Positions 1 through 10,000 of a stretch of 64,000 nt of DNA are shown here, piece by piece. The stretch covers positions 186,001-250,000 of the forward strand of contig JALIZF010001471.1 in NCBI GenBank assembly GCA_029948255.1, read 5' to 3'. The notes under the pieces are model-generated. The model saw only the letters and a program-made list of their open reading frames with translations, searched no databases and was not told the DNA's origin. Positions within the stretch are counted from its first letter, which is position 1. The number at the start of each line of letters is the position of its first letter. The DNA is from Telmatactis stephensoni. Taxonomy: Eukaryota > Cnidaria > Anthozoa > Actiniaria > Isophelliidae. The position numbers were made by a program, and so were the translations under genes.

Positions 1-542
1 GCCTAAATTAAATTGCTATTTACTGTGCAAAAGGCAAACCTTAATCTGAACGTAGTTTTTATAATTGAAAATAACAATCCGTTCTACTCATCCAAGTATC
101 TACAACTCGTAAGCAAGGTCGTATGTGACTAATCTCTCATCATGAGTGCAATTACTCAATGCTGATTACAAGACAGAACAGCTACTAGAGTGTTCCCTAA
201 ATTGTAAAGACATTTTCATTAGATCTCATTGTTTTGAATCCGTTTTTGTCACCCCACCATCGTTATACCCCCCCCCCAATGTTTCAACACTTCTTTACCC
301 CTGTGTCACAGAGACATCTAACTAACACTGCTAAGTACGACACATCCTTTTTTATTGTATGCAAGAGATTGAGAACCATATAACATAAAAAATAACATAA
401 AAGTTCTACGTTATAGTAAAAAAAAAAGTTCTTTCGATGTAAATGTCACTATTTTCTTGTCAAGGCCGTGGTTTTTCCAAATCAGAGTTTTTTTCTCAAC
501 ATGCAGAAAGTAAAGGCAAAGTTGAATGTTTTACAGAAACAA
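1..542. other. AT-rich stretch with no recognisable gene
   Basis: I see only AT-rich sequence with homopolymer runs (a C run near 271-279 and an A run near 419-428). No long open frame, RNA gene or repeat structure is evident. Confidence 0.5.
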
Positions 543-1040
543 TTATGAGAACAGTTCTTGAAGTATAGCTTCAACCTTTCTCTCTTTAGGGGTCTTGCTG
601 TTGCTCGGTTTCTTTCTTTTCTTTTCTTCCTTCCCGCCTTCGGCTGTAAACTGATCAGTCATTGTGCTTTTGTCAATCATAACTAGAGGAGTAGCACTCG
701 CCCAATTATGAAGAGTTGCTTTGTATGGCACATCATCTCCCCACTGAAAGAAGTTGCACTTTTCGCCTTTTTCATTACACGGTCGGCCAGGATTCTTATC
801 ACTTTTGGAAACCAGCAGCAATGCCTTTGTTTGATGGTCACACAGCGGGTTTCTTGTCTTATACTCAGGTTTCACCTTTTCTTGGAGAACCGTCATGTAG
901 TTTGCAAACTCGTTAGCCTGTACAAAAAATCGGCATCCGGATTTACATTTTATGTATTGGCGCTGGTTGGTTTTACTCTCAAATATGGAGAGACCCTCTG
1001 AATCTCGACATAGGCACGGGTACTTGTCCAGAGAAACCAT
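543..1040 (-). CDS. Small protein with two GRF-like zinc fingers and a basic tail
   Basis: A single 165-residue open frame from an ATG at 1040. Two Cys-rich blocks resemble GRF zinc fingers. The first has C9, C11, C32 and C36 with the ending CRFF. The second has C67, H69, the NPGR motif (83-86), C88 and C95 with the ending CNFFQWGDD. In the GRF family (TOP3A, NEIL3, APE2) this fold binds single-stranded nucleic acid; that role here is inference. Residues 135-155 are rich in Lys/Arg, as expected for nucleic-acid contact or nuclear import. No catalytic domain is attached, so it may be a stand-alone adaptor, an exon of a larger gene, or a transposon-encoded accessory protein. A second small minus-strand gene lies 270 bp upstream. 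Confidence 0.55.
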   Translation of the reverse strand: MVSLDKYPCLCRDSEGLSIFESKTNQRQYIKCKSGCRFFVQANEFANYMTVLQEKVKPEYKTRNPLCDHQTKALLLVSKSDKNPGRPCNEKGEKCNFFQWGDDVPYKATLHNWASATPLVMIDKSTMTDQFTAEGGKEEKKRKKPSNSKTPKERKVEAILQELFS

Positions 1041-1307
1041 GTTTTTTTTAGTTCTTTAACGCACGTTGCATTCAGCAAATGGCACATCAGTTCACTAATT
1101 TGTTCATTTTATAAAGACTGAGAAAATAGACCACGTGATAGTGTTCGAAACAGAGCGGTGTAGCCACGGCCTTTGGTAAACATAAGTGGGGGTAAAACGA
1201 GCACAGAAACCATCAACACGCATCAAGTCAGTTCGTAAATCAGTCATTTAAAATACAAAGTCACTGTTCAAATTTCCGTAGAGAATTTTGAAAAACTTTC
1301 AGGTTCT

Positions 1308-1622
1308 TTAGTCGTCGTCTTTGAGTACATCCAGTTCAATTAGTTTTTCAGCCAAAGCAACTGGATCTTTGTGCTGTATGAAAGGCCAAATTATCCTGTA
1401 GTTCTCATCCAATTTAAAGTCATGGCATGCCACATTGAAACGGTGCCAGTCGGATGGTGCTAGCTGCCCATTTATGTTTTGAACAATGTACTTGAATGTA
1501 CATCCGTACAGCATTTTTTCATCACCACCCGATTCAATGTAGTTTAGAAGAACCATGTAAGCGGGATGTTCTTCTATTTGGCGCTTCAGTTTTGCATCTG
1601 CATTTTCTTTTTCTGTGCTCAT
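1308..1622 (-). CDS. Unknown 104-aa acidic protein
   Basis: An open frame of 104 codons with ATG at 1622 and TAA at 1308. I do not recognise the family. It has no signal peptide or membrane segment, starts with a charged helix-prone stretch (EKENADAKLKRQIEEHP) and ends in an acidic tail (VLKDDD). A 12-bp perfect inverted repeat (cctttggtaaac at 1170-1181, its complement at 1741-1752) flanks the frame, which could mean it sits in a small mobile element or could be chance. The GRF-like gene lies downstream on the same strand. Composition looks protein-like, but a real gene is not proven. Confidence 0.35.
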   Translation of the reverse strand: MSTEKENADAKLKRQIEEHPAYMVLLNYIESGGDEKMLYGCTFKYIVQNINGQLAPSDWHRFNVACHDFKLDENYRIIWPFIQHKDPVALAEKLIELDVLKDDD

Positions 1623-2207
1623 TTTGCCCCCCTCTGCTTGTCAATGTCGATTGTGAAGAATTCGTACCGTTACGGTCTTAAGAATACGAACCTCGAAGTG
1701 AATTATCTATGTCAGTGAAATGTTTTATTAATCGTACACTGTTTACCAAAGGTGTGATGGTGCATAAAATCTCAAATTAATTTTGCTAAAATTAAACTCT
1801 TCATTCCAGTGTGTAACAGTAAATCAAAACCACATCACTATGTTCACAGTAACCATTTTCCAGAACTTTAACGTGTACAGTTGTAGACATAGTTGTTAAT
1901 GAAATTTCTCGTTAATCTTTTTTAAAAAGGTTCAGAAAACGTTGTTCTGCGCGTTTGTAGAAATTTTCAAAGGTTACGTTATCCTACGGACTGTTGGTGG
2001 CAAATTTCTTAAATGAATGTTTTCATCGGTGTTCTAGAGGAATGTTAACGTTTGAGAAGAATCTATAAAGAATTGATCATGAAATACAACAAAACATTAG
2101 CAACAAAATTAAATCTTCCCACATAAAAAGCAGTTGATAACTGTCATGAGCCATGTGATAGGTTGTTGTAGTTCAGTTAACACTTGAATTTTCAAAGTTA
2201 TGTTTAC

Positions 2208-2309
2208 CTTTACTATGGGATGAATCGCGTACAGATAATGTCCATGGCACCATCCACAGGGCTGGCTAACAGGATACTCTAGATTATGGAGTGGCATTTT
2301 CTTCACACA
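2208..2309 (-). CDS. Candidate isolated coding exon, unknown family
   Basis: On the minus strand a 102-bp, 34-codon open stretch is bounded by an acceptor (ttttcag) and a donor (gtaaac). It encodes a Cys/His-rich peptide including PCGWCHGHY. Both splice borders are in phase 0. I do not recognise the family. It could belong to the same minus-strand gene cluster as the two frames at 0.5-1.6 kb, but the intervening exons are not seen. Confidence 0.3.
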
Positions 2310-2420
2310 CTGAAAACCAATAAAGGAATATTACAAAAAGGTTTTGAGAAGTAACATTTGCTGTAAAATTTCACAACTTTAAAAGCCCGTAACTCGAAAA
2401 CCTGATAATGAATTTTGTTC

Positions 2421-2985
2421 TCAGAGTCTCAGACATTTTCCAAAGTAATTTGATCTTGCCACTTTTGACGTTTGTTTGTTTATCGCTTGAATTTCCAAGA
2501 ATCTCATGATCTTAATCTGGCTATTTCCAGCTGAAAGTTCCCCCCAAACTGTATCTGTATAACAAAGTATTGGCAATATCAAGCTATTATATACACATAT
2601 ACACATTTGGACACTTTTACTGTTAAACAAAATCTTATGCAAGAAAGCAAACCTAGTTGTTTGTTGACCTTATTGCATATTACATCAACATGCACATTCC
2701 AATTTAAACTCTCATCTAAAGAGATTCCTAAATACTTTTAAAAATTCTAAGACTCTATCAGCATTCTTCCCTTGAAGCTGGATTCTAAGTTCTTTTCCTT
2801 GTAGCCTTTGCCTTGTACCAAAAAGCATCCATTTGGTCTTGCTTGGATTTAGGATTAATCTGCTGCTTGTCATCCAGTTCTCCGATCTCTTTAAATCTTG
2901 CTGGAGTGTTTCTTCTACTTGCATCAGCCCCAGAGGTGTATATTACTGTGTCATCTGCATACATACCAATATGCGATTTCTGCAC
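2421..2985 (-). pseudogene. LINE reverse transcriptase fragment
   Basis: Three overlapping minus-strand frames carry consecutive parts of a non-LTR retrotransposon RT. The palm motif is MYADDTVIY near 2960, followed by a stretch ending LNPSKTKWMLFGTRQR, then a thumb-like segment near 2440-2640 (LPILCYTDTVWG). Frame changes between these parts and the absence of the fingers domain and endonuclease show a 5'-truncated, decayed copy. Confidence 0.75.
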
Positions 2986-3042
2986 GTAAATTAGTTATCA
3001 TTTCAGTATTGCAAATGCAGCTTAGACAAAGCTTAGACATGG

Positions 3043-4069
3043 ACTTTGAGGATATAAGATTGATTCTATTCAACGTGTTGGCAGTATTACTATTGTTTGC
3101 TGCTTTGCCACCACCTTGTACGTACGACAAACTTCCCTTTAATCAGGGTCTCCCGAATTTCTGTGGAAATGGTTTTACTGGACGGGATGTTTTTGCAATG
3201 ATTTCGGTACAGCCGTGGTTATGCTGGTGCAACACAGGAGAAACTCAACAGTCATTCCTTCAGCTTGTGGCGGATGTGTCTCCATCTTTGCTCCGCCTTA
3301 CACGAGATGGACAGCCATGCTTAAGACTACGACGGCATCAACTCGGCTTAATAAACCAAGTGTTACTTGTGATGATGTGGCTGAGAAAGTACCTTCACAT
3401 TGAAAGCCTAGCACTCTGGTTCAATATTGATCCTTAATCAGTAACACGCATTATATATCGAACGCTACCAGAACTTTGGAGGTACTTTCAAAACCAGATC
3501 CGGTGTTTGAATGTTCAGGAATGGCGGAAACTGGACAGAATTTCCAAATTCGGTTGATGCCATTGATGCCAGCCCACATGAAATTTATCGTCCTCTAACT
3601 GAACCTCAAAGGCTTTTCTACAGTGGTCAATCGCCACTATCACTGCATGCATACCCAACTCATGATAGACAATGAAGGACATCTAAGATTTGTGCAAGCA
3701 GGATTTTTGGGTGCCACACATGATGCAGCATCATATCGGATGATGACACCGATTGGACCTGGACGTCCATTAGACCTCCCACCTGGAGCTAACATTTTAG
3801 CTGACAGGGCCTATCCAGACGGCGGTCCACTCCTCACTCCAGTGCGTGCGAACCAAGTCCGTCTTCTTCAACCTGGAGAGAGAAGGCGGGCTAGGAGATT
3901 TAACAGGACCCTTGCAAGGCGTTGAATAGAAATCAAACACGTTTTTCAAGAGATGAAAACATATAATGCTGTTGGACAAATGGCTCTTGACAGGTGGCTC
4001 TTGCCCATTTGTGTAGAGCTTACTGCTTTTCTTGCTGAACGTAGAGTCAGACTTTTTTTAAGTCTCTAA
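3043..4069 (+). pseudogene. PIF/Harbinger-type transposase (DDE_Tnp_4), broken
   Basis: The + strand from about 3043 reads through a Harbinger-like transposase in three frames. It begins MDFEDIRLILFN, continues through a stretch ending LRKYLHIESLALWFNIDP (stop at 3435-3437), and then shows the catalytic region. The first Asp block is VDAIDASPHEIYRP (about 3557-3597), followed by a 1-nt frame change near 3625. The second block is FLGATHDAASY and ILADRAYPDGG (3690-3830). After an in-frame stop at 3923-3925 comes the Glu-bearing end, IEIKHVFQEMKTYNAVG, finishing LAERRVRLFLSL at 4069. These are hallmarks of the DDE_4 endonuclease fold. At least two stops and one frameshift make it inactive. Confidence 0.8.
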
Positions 4070-4270
4070 GACTAAAAAGTATCTAGACCTTTGATTTCAA
4101 TGAAACATTTTGTAGGTTATGCCAAAAACGTTGCACCAAGCATGCAAACATAGATGTAATAAAATATGTTTCAACAAAACATAACGGACGTTGTCAACAT
4201 TAGCATAGTCAAGGCTTATTAACATATAACAAAGACATTAGCATTTTAAAAGCAGGTTACGGGAAAACGC

Positions 4271-4384
4271 TCTAATTAACAATTAGACCTCGGGGCTGAA
4301 TGGACTACGAGTCCATAGCCCATGAGGCCGTAGGCCGAATGGGCTATTCAAACTCGTAGTCCATGAGGCCGAGAGGTCTAATTG
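4271..4384. repeat. Palindromic foldback (short MITE-like)
   Basis: Nested inverted arms: caattagacctc (4280-4291) pairs with gaggtctaattg (4373-4384), and tggactacgagt (4301-4312) pairs with actcgtagtcca (4352-4363). It has no coding capacity. Confidence 0.65.
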
Positions 4385-4386
4385 TT

Positions 4387-4569
4387 TTAGTATTCACCAA
4401 CATATTGGGCCAAAGGTGAATGAAACTAAACAAAACAAAGAGAGAAAAATGTTTTATTGATATTATTACTCGCGCTTCCTCTCAACTCGGGCTAACACCA
4501 ATAGCCCGAGGTTAGGGAGCCAATCAGAATTACAGGATTTGTAATAGCCCTTATGTTGGTGAATACTAA
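4387..4569. mobile_element. 183-bp MITE with 18-bp terminal inverted repeats
   Basis: The ends ttagtattcaccaacata (4387-4404) and its exact complement (4552-4569) bound a non-coding interior. It abuts the foldback on its left and the decayed LINE 3' end on its right. Confidence 0.6.
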
Positions 4570-4876
4570 TATCCCATAACCTATGAAATCTAGACCCCTC
4601 CTAAACCACTGTTACTTAAAAAATAAAACCCTACATATCCCGAAAACCCTGCCTACAATATGCTTGTTTATCCGTTACATACTTCACAGTTTTTACAATT
4701 ATTATCCAACAAACCTACAAGATCTAATTGCCCAATCCTTGTTTTAAACATACTAAGAGATTCTATATCTTAAACATTCTTTTCTAATTTGGACCATAGA
4801 ACGGGTCCCAAGTATCTCAAGCTATGTTTGCCGTACGTGACGGTACTAAATCTAGGGATTATGAAATCTGCATTTC
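4570..4876 (-). pseudogene. 3' part of a LINE reverse transcriptase split by the Kolobok-like element
   Basis: Reading minus from 4876, the frame gives RNADFIIPRFS, then TVTYGKHSLRYLGPVLW, the typical C-terminal end of a non-LTR retrotransposon RT ORF, and runs to a stop near 4670. The 5' part of the same ORF lies at 11733-12303, on the other side of the 6.8-kb transposon. Removing that transposon and one TTAA copy restores reading frame across the junction (a Y-N-L-R-N context), which identifies one original LINE copy. Confidence 0.75.
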
Positions 4877-5128
4877 TTAAAGTGCTTGTGACATGAAGCC
4901 AATTTCTACAGATTTTGTAGTTGAAGATTTGTAGAAACTATTTTCGATTGTTTTTTTTTTTTTGGAAAATATTAGGAACGAATTTTTCGGCGATAAAAAA
5001 TGTCATTCGGACAATATTTCTGACCCGGGGACTGGGGCCGAGTTTGTATGTTGTGACGTCAAGTTGTGTTGTTCCATGCACCGGGACGACGACCAACTGA
5101 ACAAGAAGAGAGAAGAGAAGTGTAGAAA

Positions 5129-6035
5129 ATGTCAAGTGACTCCGAAGAAAGCCTTGGAAGTGCAAGCTCTGTCGAAGGAGATCACTCCAATACAGAAGAT
5201 GAAGTTTCTTCGTATGTAGTTGCGTATGAAGGCGAACCATTAGCTTCTGATTCAAGCGAAATAGAAAATGATGACGAAGCAGATATTGACGGTCTGACTC
5301 CAGCAGTTCTTGAAGCCAGATACGAGAAAACAGTTCCTATCCGTGAATGGTGAGTTCTTCCGAACTTTTAGGTCAAAACGATTTGTATTTTTTTGCTAAA
5401 ATGTCCTTTATTTTCATTCAGGTGTCGGTGCGAACATTGCAACGATGAAAAATTGGAGGGAGCATTGAAGTATCGCTGCTGCCATGAAGTGAATCAAGCG
5501 ATCGGAATGCTCTTGTTTGACGGCTCAATAGACAGAATAAAGTGTGTAACTGAGCACGATGACTTTAGCTCTATGTCAAATAAAGCAGTTCTTCTACAAG
5601 TTGCTTCGCTGATAAAGGGCAGAGATGGCAGAGGTTATCGTAGAAGAGATGGAGTATCAGAGAATGAGTAAGATATTTCAGATAAATACAGTCATGCATG
5701 TATTGTTTTTTGTTCGTTTTACGATGATAAATTTAAATTAAAAAATACTGATAAATATTATTTTGATTATGCCGATCTTGATCCGAGAACGTTGTAAGAT
5801 TTGCCATCTTAGTTCCCCATTTTTTTACATGAAATGACAGAGCCTACTTTCAAGTTCTCCTTTTTTTTTCAGGTTTGTTAGAGCTGTAGCTTACCGATGG
5901 CTAATAAGATGGCTTTGTGGATATATGGGCTGGGAAAATACCAGACCCTTACCAGCATGCATATATCATCACATTAGAACAAAATATTCAAGTCACCAGT
6001 CAAGAGGTTATGTAACTGCAAATGAAAGAAACTGA
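5129..6035 (+). CDS. P2X7 C-terminal 'ballast'-like protein, three exons, inside the Kolobok-like element
   Basis: Exons by eye: 5129-5349, 5422-5667, 5873-6035 (209 aa). Introns are 72 bp (gtgagt...attcag) and 205 bp (gtaaga...tttcag), and phases match at both joins. The N-terminal 70 residues are acidic and Ser-rich. The rest matches the cytoplasmic ballast domain known from vertebrate P2X7 receptors: WCRCEHC, then RCCHE (Cys cluster that binds zinc in P2X7), then CVTEHDDF, then FVRAVAYRWLIRWLCG and a final LPACIYHHIR. No transmembrane segments or P2X ectodomain are present, so it is not a channel. The frame is intact. It lies 250 bp inside the left terminus, pointing inward and convergent with the transposase, so it travels with the transposon. 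A role as DNA- or protein-binding accessory factor is inference. Confidence 0.8.
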
Positions 6036-7002
6036 GAACAAACTATCAGTTGTGAGTCATAGCTAGTGATTTTACTTCAACCATTACTAAACTTAAGTCA
6101 TTGTAGTGTCACATGACCATTTGGAGCTCTCCAAATGATCACGTGAGTCAACCGAACTTGAACACATGGTTGATCATTATGTTTAGACTGAACAGTTCAG
6201 TGAATTTGAAAATATTCTCCACTCATTGCTCAAAGTGTAAAGGCACTAGCAGCAAGTACTTGCAGGGAAAGTTGAAAGTTTTGAACTATTTATGTTACTA
6301 GCAGCTAATACTTACTTGCTCGCTCACCATTGTTTCAGCGATGAGTGGAGAATGACCTAAATATGCAGTCCATTGCTTTCTTTTGTTGAATTTGACTATT
6401 ACACATTAATAGTTAAATTTTATTTCACAGTCCGAAAAAAAACAACACTATCACAGAATTTCTAAAAGTGCCCCTAAAAAACTGTACAGAAAATCTAAGT
6501 GAAAATCTCTGTTTATTGTAAACTCTGGATAAGATTTTTTTTTTTTTGCATTTCACTTTTTACCAATAATCTGTTTAATAATAAAAGCATAAAATAAGTA
6601 TATTATATATATGTCTAACCTCAGCAGTAATCAGCTCTGGCCTGGTCACTGTGGTCACCTCATGGAAGGATGTGATCAGGTGAGACTAGCTACTGCTCTG
6701 GTACCTAAACCCAACTTAGATTTAACAAGGCCTTGAAATAGGTAACAGTGAACTCTTTTTATATGCAGCCACCATCTGGACCAGCTTTGACTGTCCATAT
6801 TTGAAACTTATGAAAGTAAATGCACAAAAAAATTGTACGTTGCATTTGTTTGAGACCATGCAATTGTGTCTGTCTCAAAGAGCTGGCACCATGCCTGACA
6901 GGTGTGTCCACTTTGAGAGAGTTCATGCACTATATACCTAAATTTAAAATACCCTGTAACCTCCCAAATAAGCCCCTCAAAAAATATCTATAGTACACTG
7001 TG
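6036..7002. other. Intergenic spacer between the two convergent transposon genes
   Basis: Non-coding. It includes a perfect 20-bp palindrome (catttggagctctccaaatg, about 6118-6137) and a weak inverted pair attctccactcat / atgagtggagaat (about 6213 and 6340). No exon was recognised. Confidence 0.5.
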
Positions 7003-10000
7003 TTAAATAGAAATGTTGCAATTGCTCTTTGAATGGCCGCGCATAGGCTTTTTACACTTAGTGCAGCATCTTGTTTTTCTTGTTTTGTTGGACTGACTTG
7101 CACTTGCTACTGCCCTTCTTGCAATGACAGCTTGCTGAAGAACTTCCTGCTCTTCAGCTGTAAATAAAAGCAAATTAGAAAGCTAAGAGTAAAAGATCAG
7201 CATTCATGAATATTTTCTAATTGCCATTTTTGCATGGCACCATACAACTGAATGTATACTCAAATAATATCTTACTTCAAATTATGATAGTAGACATCCT
7301 TCTAATGACTTGTCACATGACCAGGCAAAACCTCATAACACAAACATGGGATATTATGTATTAATTTGTGTGATTTTCAAAGTTTTAATTAGATTACCAT
7401 AGGATAATATTCAGGAAAGTTTTCATTGTGTAATGCAACTTATCTTTCTATTGCATTCTAAATCCAATGAGAAACTACATTGATTTTGCATTAAACAGGC
7501 TATATTACCAGCAGGGAATAATGGTGTGTTTGTCATGCTGCACTTTCTTTTGTGAGAATTCACAGCTTCTTTTTTTGGCACTCTGTCTGCAAATTGATGT
7601 GTAAGTGGTTCAGGTGCCATAGAATCGTATCGGTTATAAATTTTCTCTCTTTCAACTTTGCCAAGACTAAACAGTAATTTCTTCAAGGCAGCTACATAAC
7701 CTAGGAAAGGAATGGTTTAATTTTTGGTTTAAATTTGTAATGGACATGTCAAATTATTATTAGATGAGGTGAAGTATGGTAGAATGAATTTGTCACCATT
7801 ATTGCAACTTTAAAGCTCCTATCACCTATATTTTTTTATTTTCAAACTTAGTTCTTTTTAGAGAGCATAGTGAAGATCATTTTATCCTGGTTTTCTTTAC
7901 CCTGTATTTTTTGAGATATGAAGGTTTCAAATGTCAATTAACAAATAAAATACATTTACTCTGTTTGCACACGCTAATGCAAACCGAAATGTGGTTGGGA
8001 GAATCCAAGAGCAGATCAGTGCAAACACTAGCCACAGGCGAGTGTTTGCACCTGTTTGAGAATTCTCCCAACCACATCGAGGTTTGCATTAGCCTGTGCA
8101 AACACAGTAAATGTATTTTATTTGTTTTATAAAATTATTTTACTGCCGGTGTCGACGTGCGTCACAACCGTGTTTGCACAGGGAAATGCAAACACGGCTC
8201 TTGGCCAATCAGAGCGTCCATACTATTTCAATTATTTTATAAATGCAAATTTAATGACGTTAGAGGAGGCAACATTGCAAACTTCTCATGGGTTTTACAA
8301 AAAGAGGACTTCAATTCGAGAGCCAGATTTTTCACTAAACAACAGGCTTTGCCAATGGAAATGAGTTACAAAATTAATGGAAAAATAAGAGTAATTTGAA
8401 TTATCTTGTTTTTGTATAATAAATGATTACTCCTCTTACGTCATCACATTGGCATTTTGACATTTGAAACCTTTATATCTCAAAAAATATGGAGTGAGGA
8501 AAAACACGATATAACGATCTACGCTATGCTCTCTACCAAGAACTAAGTTTGAAAATAAAAAAAATATGGGTGATAGGCACTTTAATCTTTCATCCTTAGT
8601 ATACTCACTATATGTAGGGGGAACAGTTATAGTTCGAACAACTTCTTCACCAAGTTTATGCTTTGGATACACTATGTTGTAATACTGTGTGCCATCAGGA
8701 GCAGTTTGTGCTTTCTGATGTATATTCTCATTGAAATGCAAACTCGCTAGGATATGTCTATAAATAAAGAAATATAATCTTTTATTTGTTAAGCAGGTTC
8801 AATTAATGGCAGCCATTGGCTGATGTGGAACTGCTGTCTCTCACACTCACTATCTCTACATACAACACTCAACTCACATGTTGATTTTTGCTGAGGGAGG
8901 AAAAAGCTGGAGAACCTGGAGAAAAAAAACCCTCTTGACATGGGAGAAAACAATACATCAAAGAAACTCCACTCACATATGATCCAGGTGCTCAAGCTGG
9001 GACTCTAACCTGGACCACCCATGCCACCCCTATCATTGTATGACTATATTTGTGTCCAAAACATACAATATGATGGGGCAAGGTCTCTATGAAATGTCAC
9101 TTTGTGAAATACAGTTTGCTTACCTGCAAACTGTGCCCATCCACGAAAAAGATATCATCTTTGGATGCCAATGGTTAAGTGACGAATGGAAGCCCTCTAA
9201 GCAGCTTGTCTGTGCCTCTGGTGATAATTTCTCAATGGCATCAACCAAATATTTCTTTGATAGAATACTTGTTAATTTGTCATATGCTGCAGTACCTAAA
9301 GGCAGATCAAAGTATGCTTATTTTTTATATCATCGTCATAAATATAGCAAAAGATATAGGACTCACAGTAAGAAAACCATGGATGTAATACCTTGAATGT
9401 TCTGACCAATCACATGTGAGCTGTGGTTTCAAAAGCTTGTATGTGATTGGTCAAAACACTTTAATGACAACTAGAGATATATTTTGACCATTCATGATTT
9501 TCTTACTTTGACTGTAACCTGATTTGAAGGGAAATGGATGCTTTTAGTCTTATAATAATACAACTTGCCTATTTTAATCCACTTCCTTGGTTCAATATCT
9601 CCATGGTTACATTCAGTGTAGTTGGGGTCTGGATGATTATGGTGTTTGTTGGCAATGTGTCGTAAAAAGGACAACCACTTAGCAGATATAAGGGCACCAA
9701 AACCAGCTTTGGTTGAAGTGGCACACCAGTACAAATGGTTTCTAATAGGCTTGATCCAGGGTGCAATTGATTCACAACATTTTGCTTTTGAGGCCTTTAG
9801 CAACTTTTTAGTGACAGATCTAGCAACATGCCAGATATCATAAAATTGCTTAGTACTGGGACAATTTTCTCTTATCCATTTTGCAATGCTGAGATGACGA
9901 TCAGAAACAAAAGTGGACACATCTACACCAACATTTCTCAAAAACTGGAAGCATCTCTTGCATCCCTCAAGCTCAGTTTGCTGACTCCCACCAACTTCAT

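Noticed and set aside
4938..5255. 105-codon minus-strand frame
   Set aside because: Antisense shadow of the ballast gene's first exon and leader.
5129..6035. P2X receptor channel gene
   Set aside because: Only the C-terminal ballast-like domain is encoded; no transmembrane helices or ectodomain.
9040..9396. 118-codon + strand frame
   Set aside because: It is the antisense of transposase exon 5, whose minus-strand reading has catalytic motifs and splice sites.
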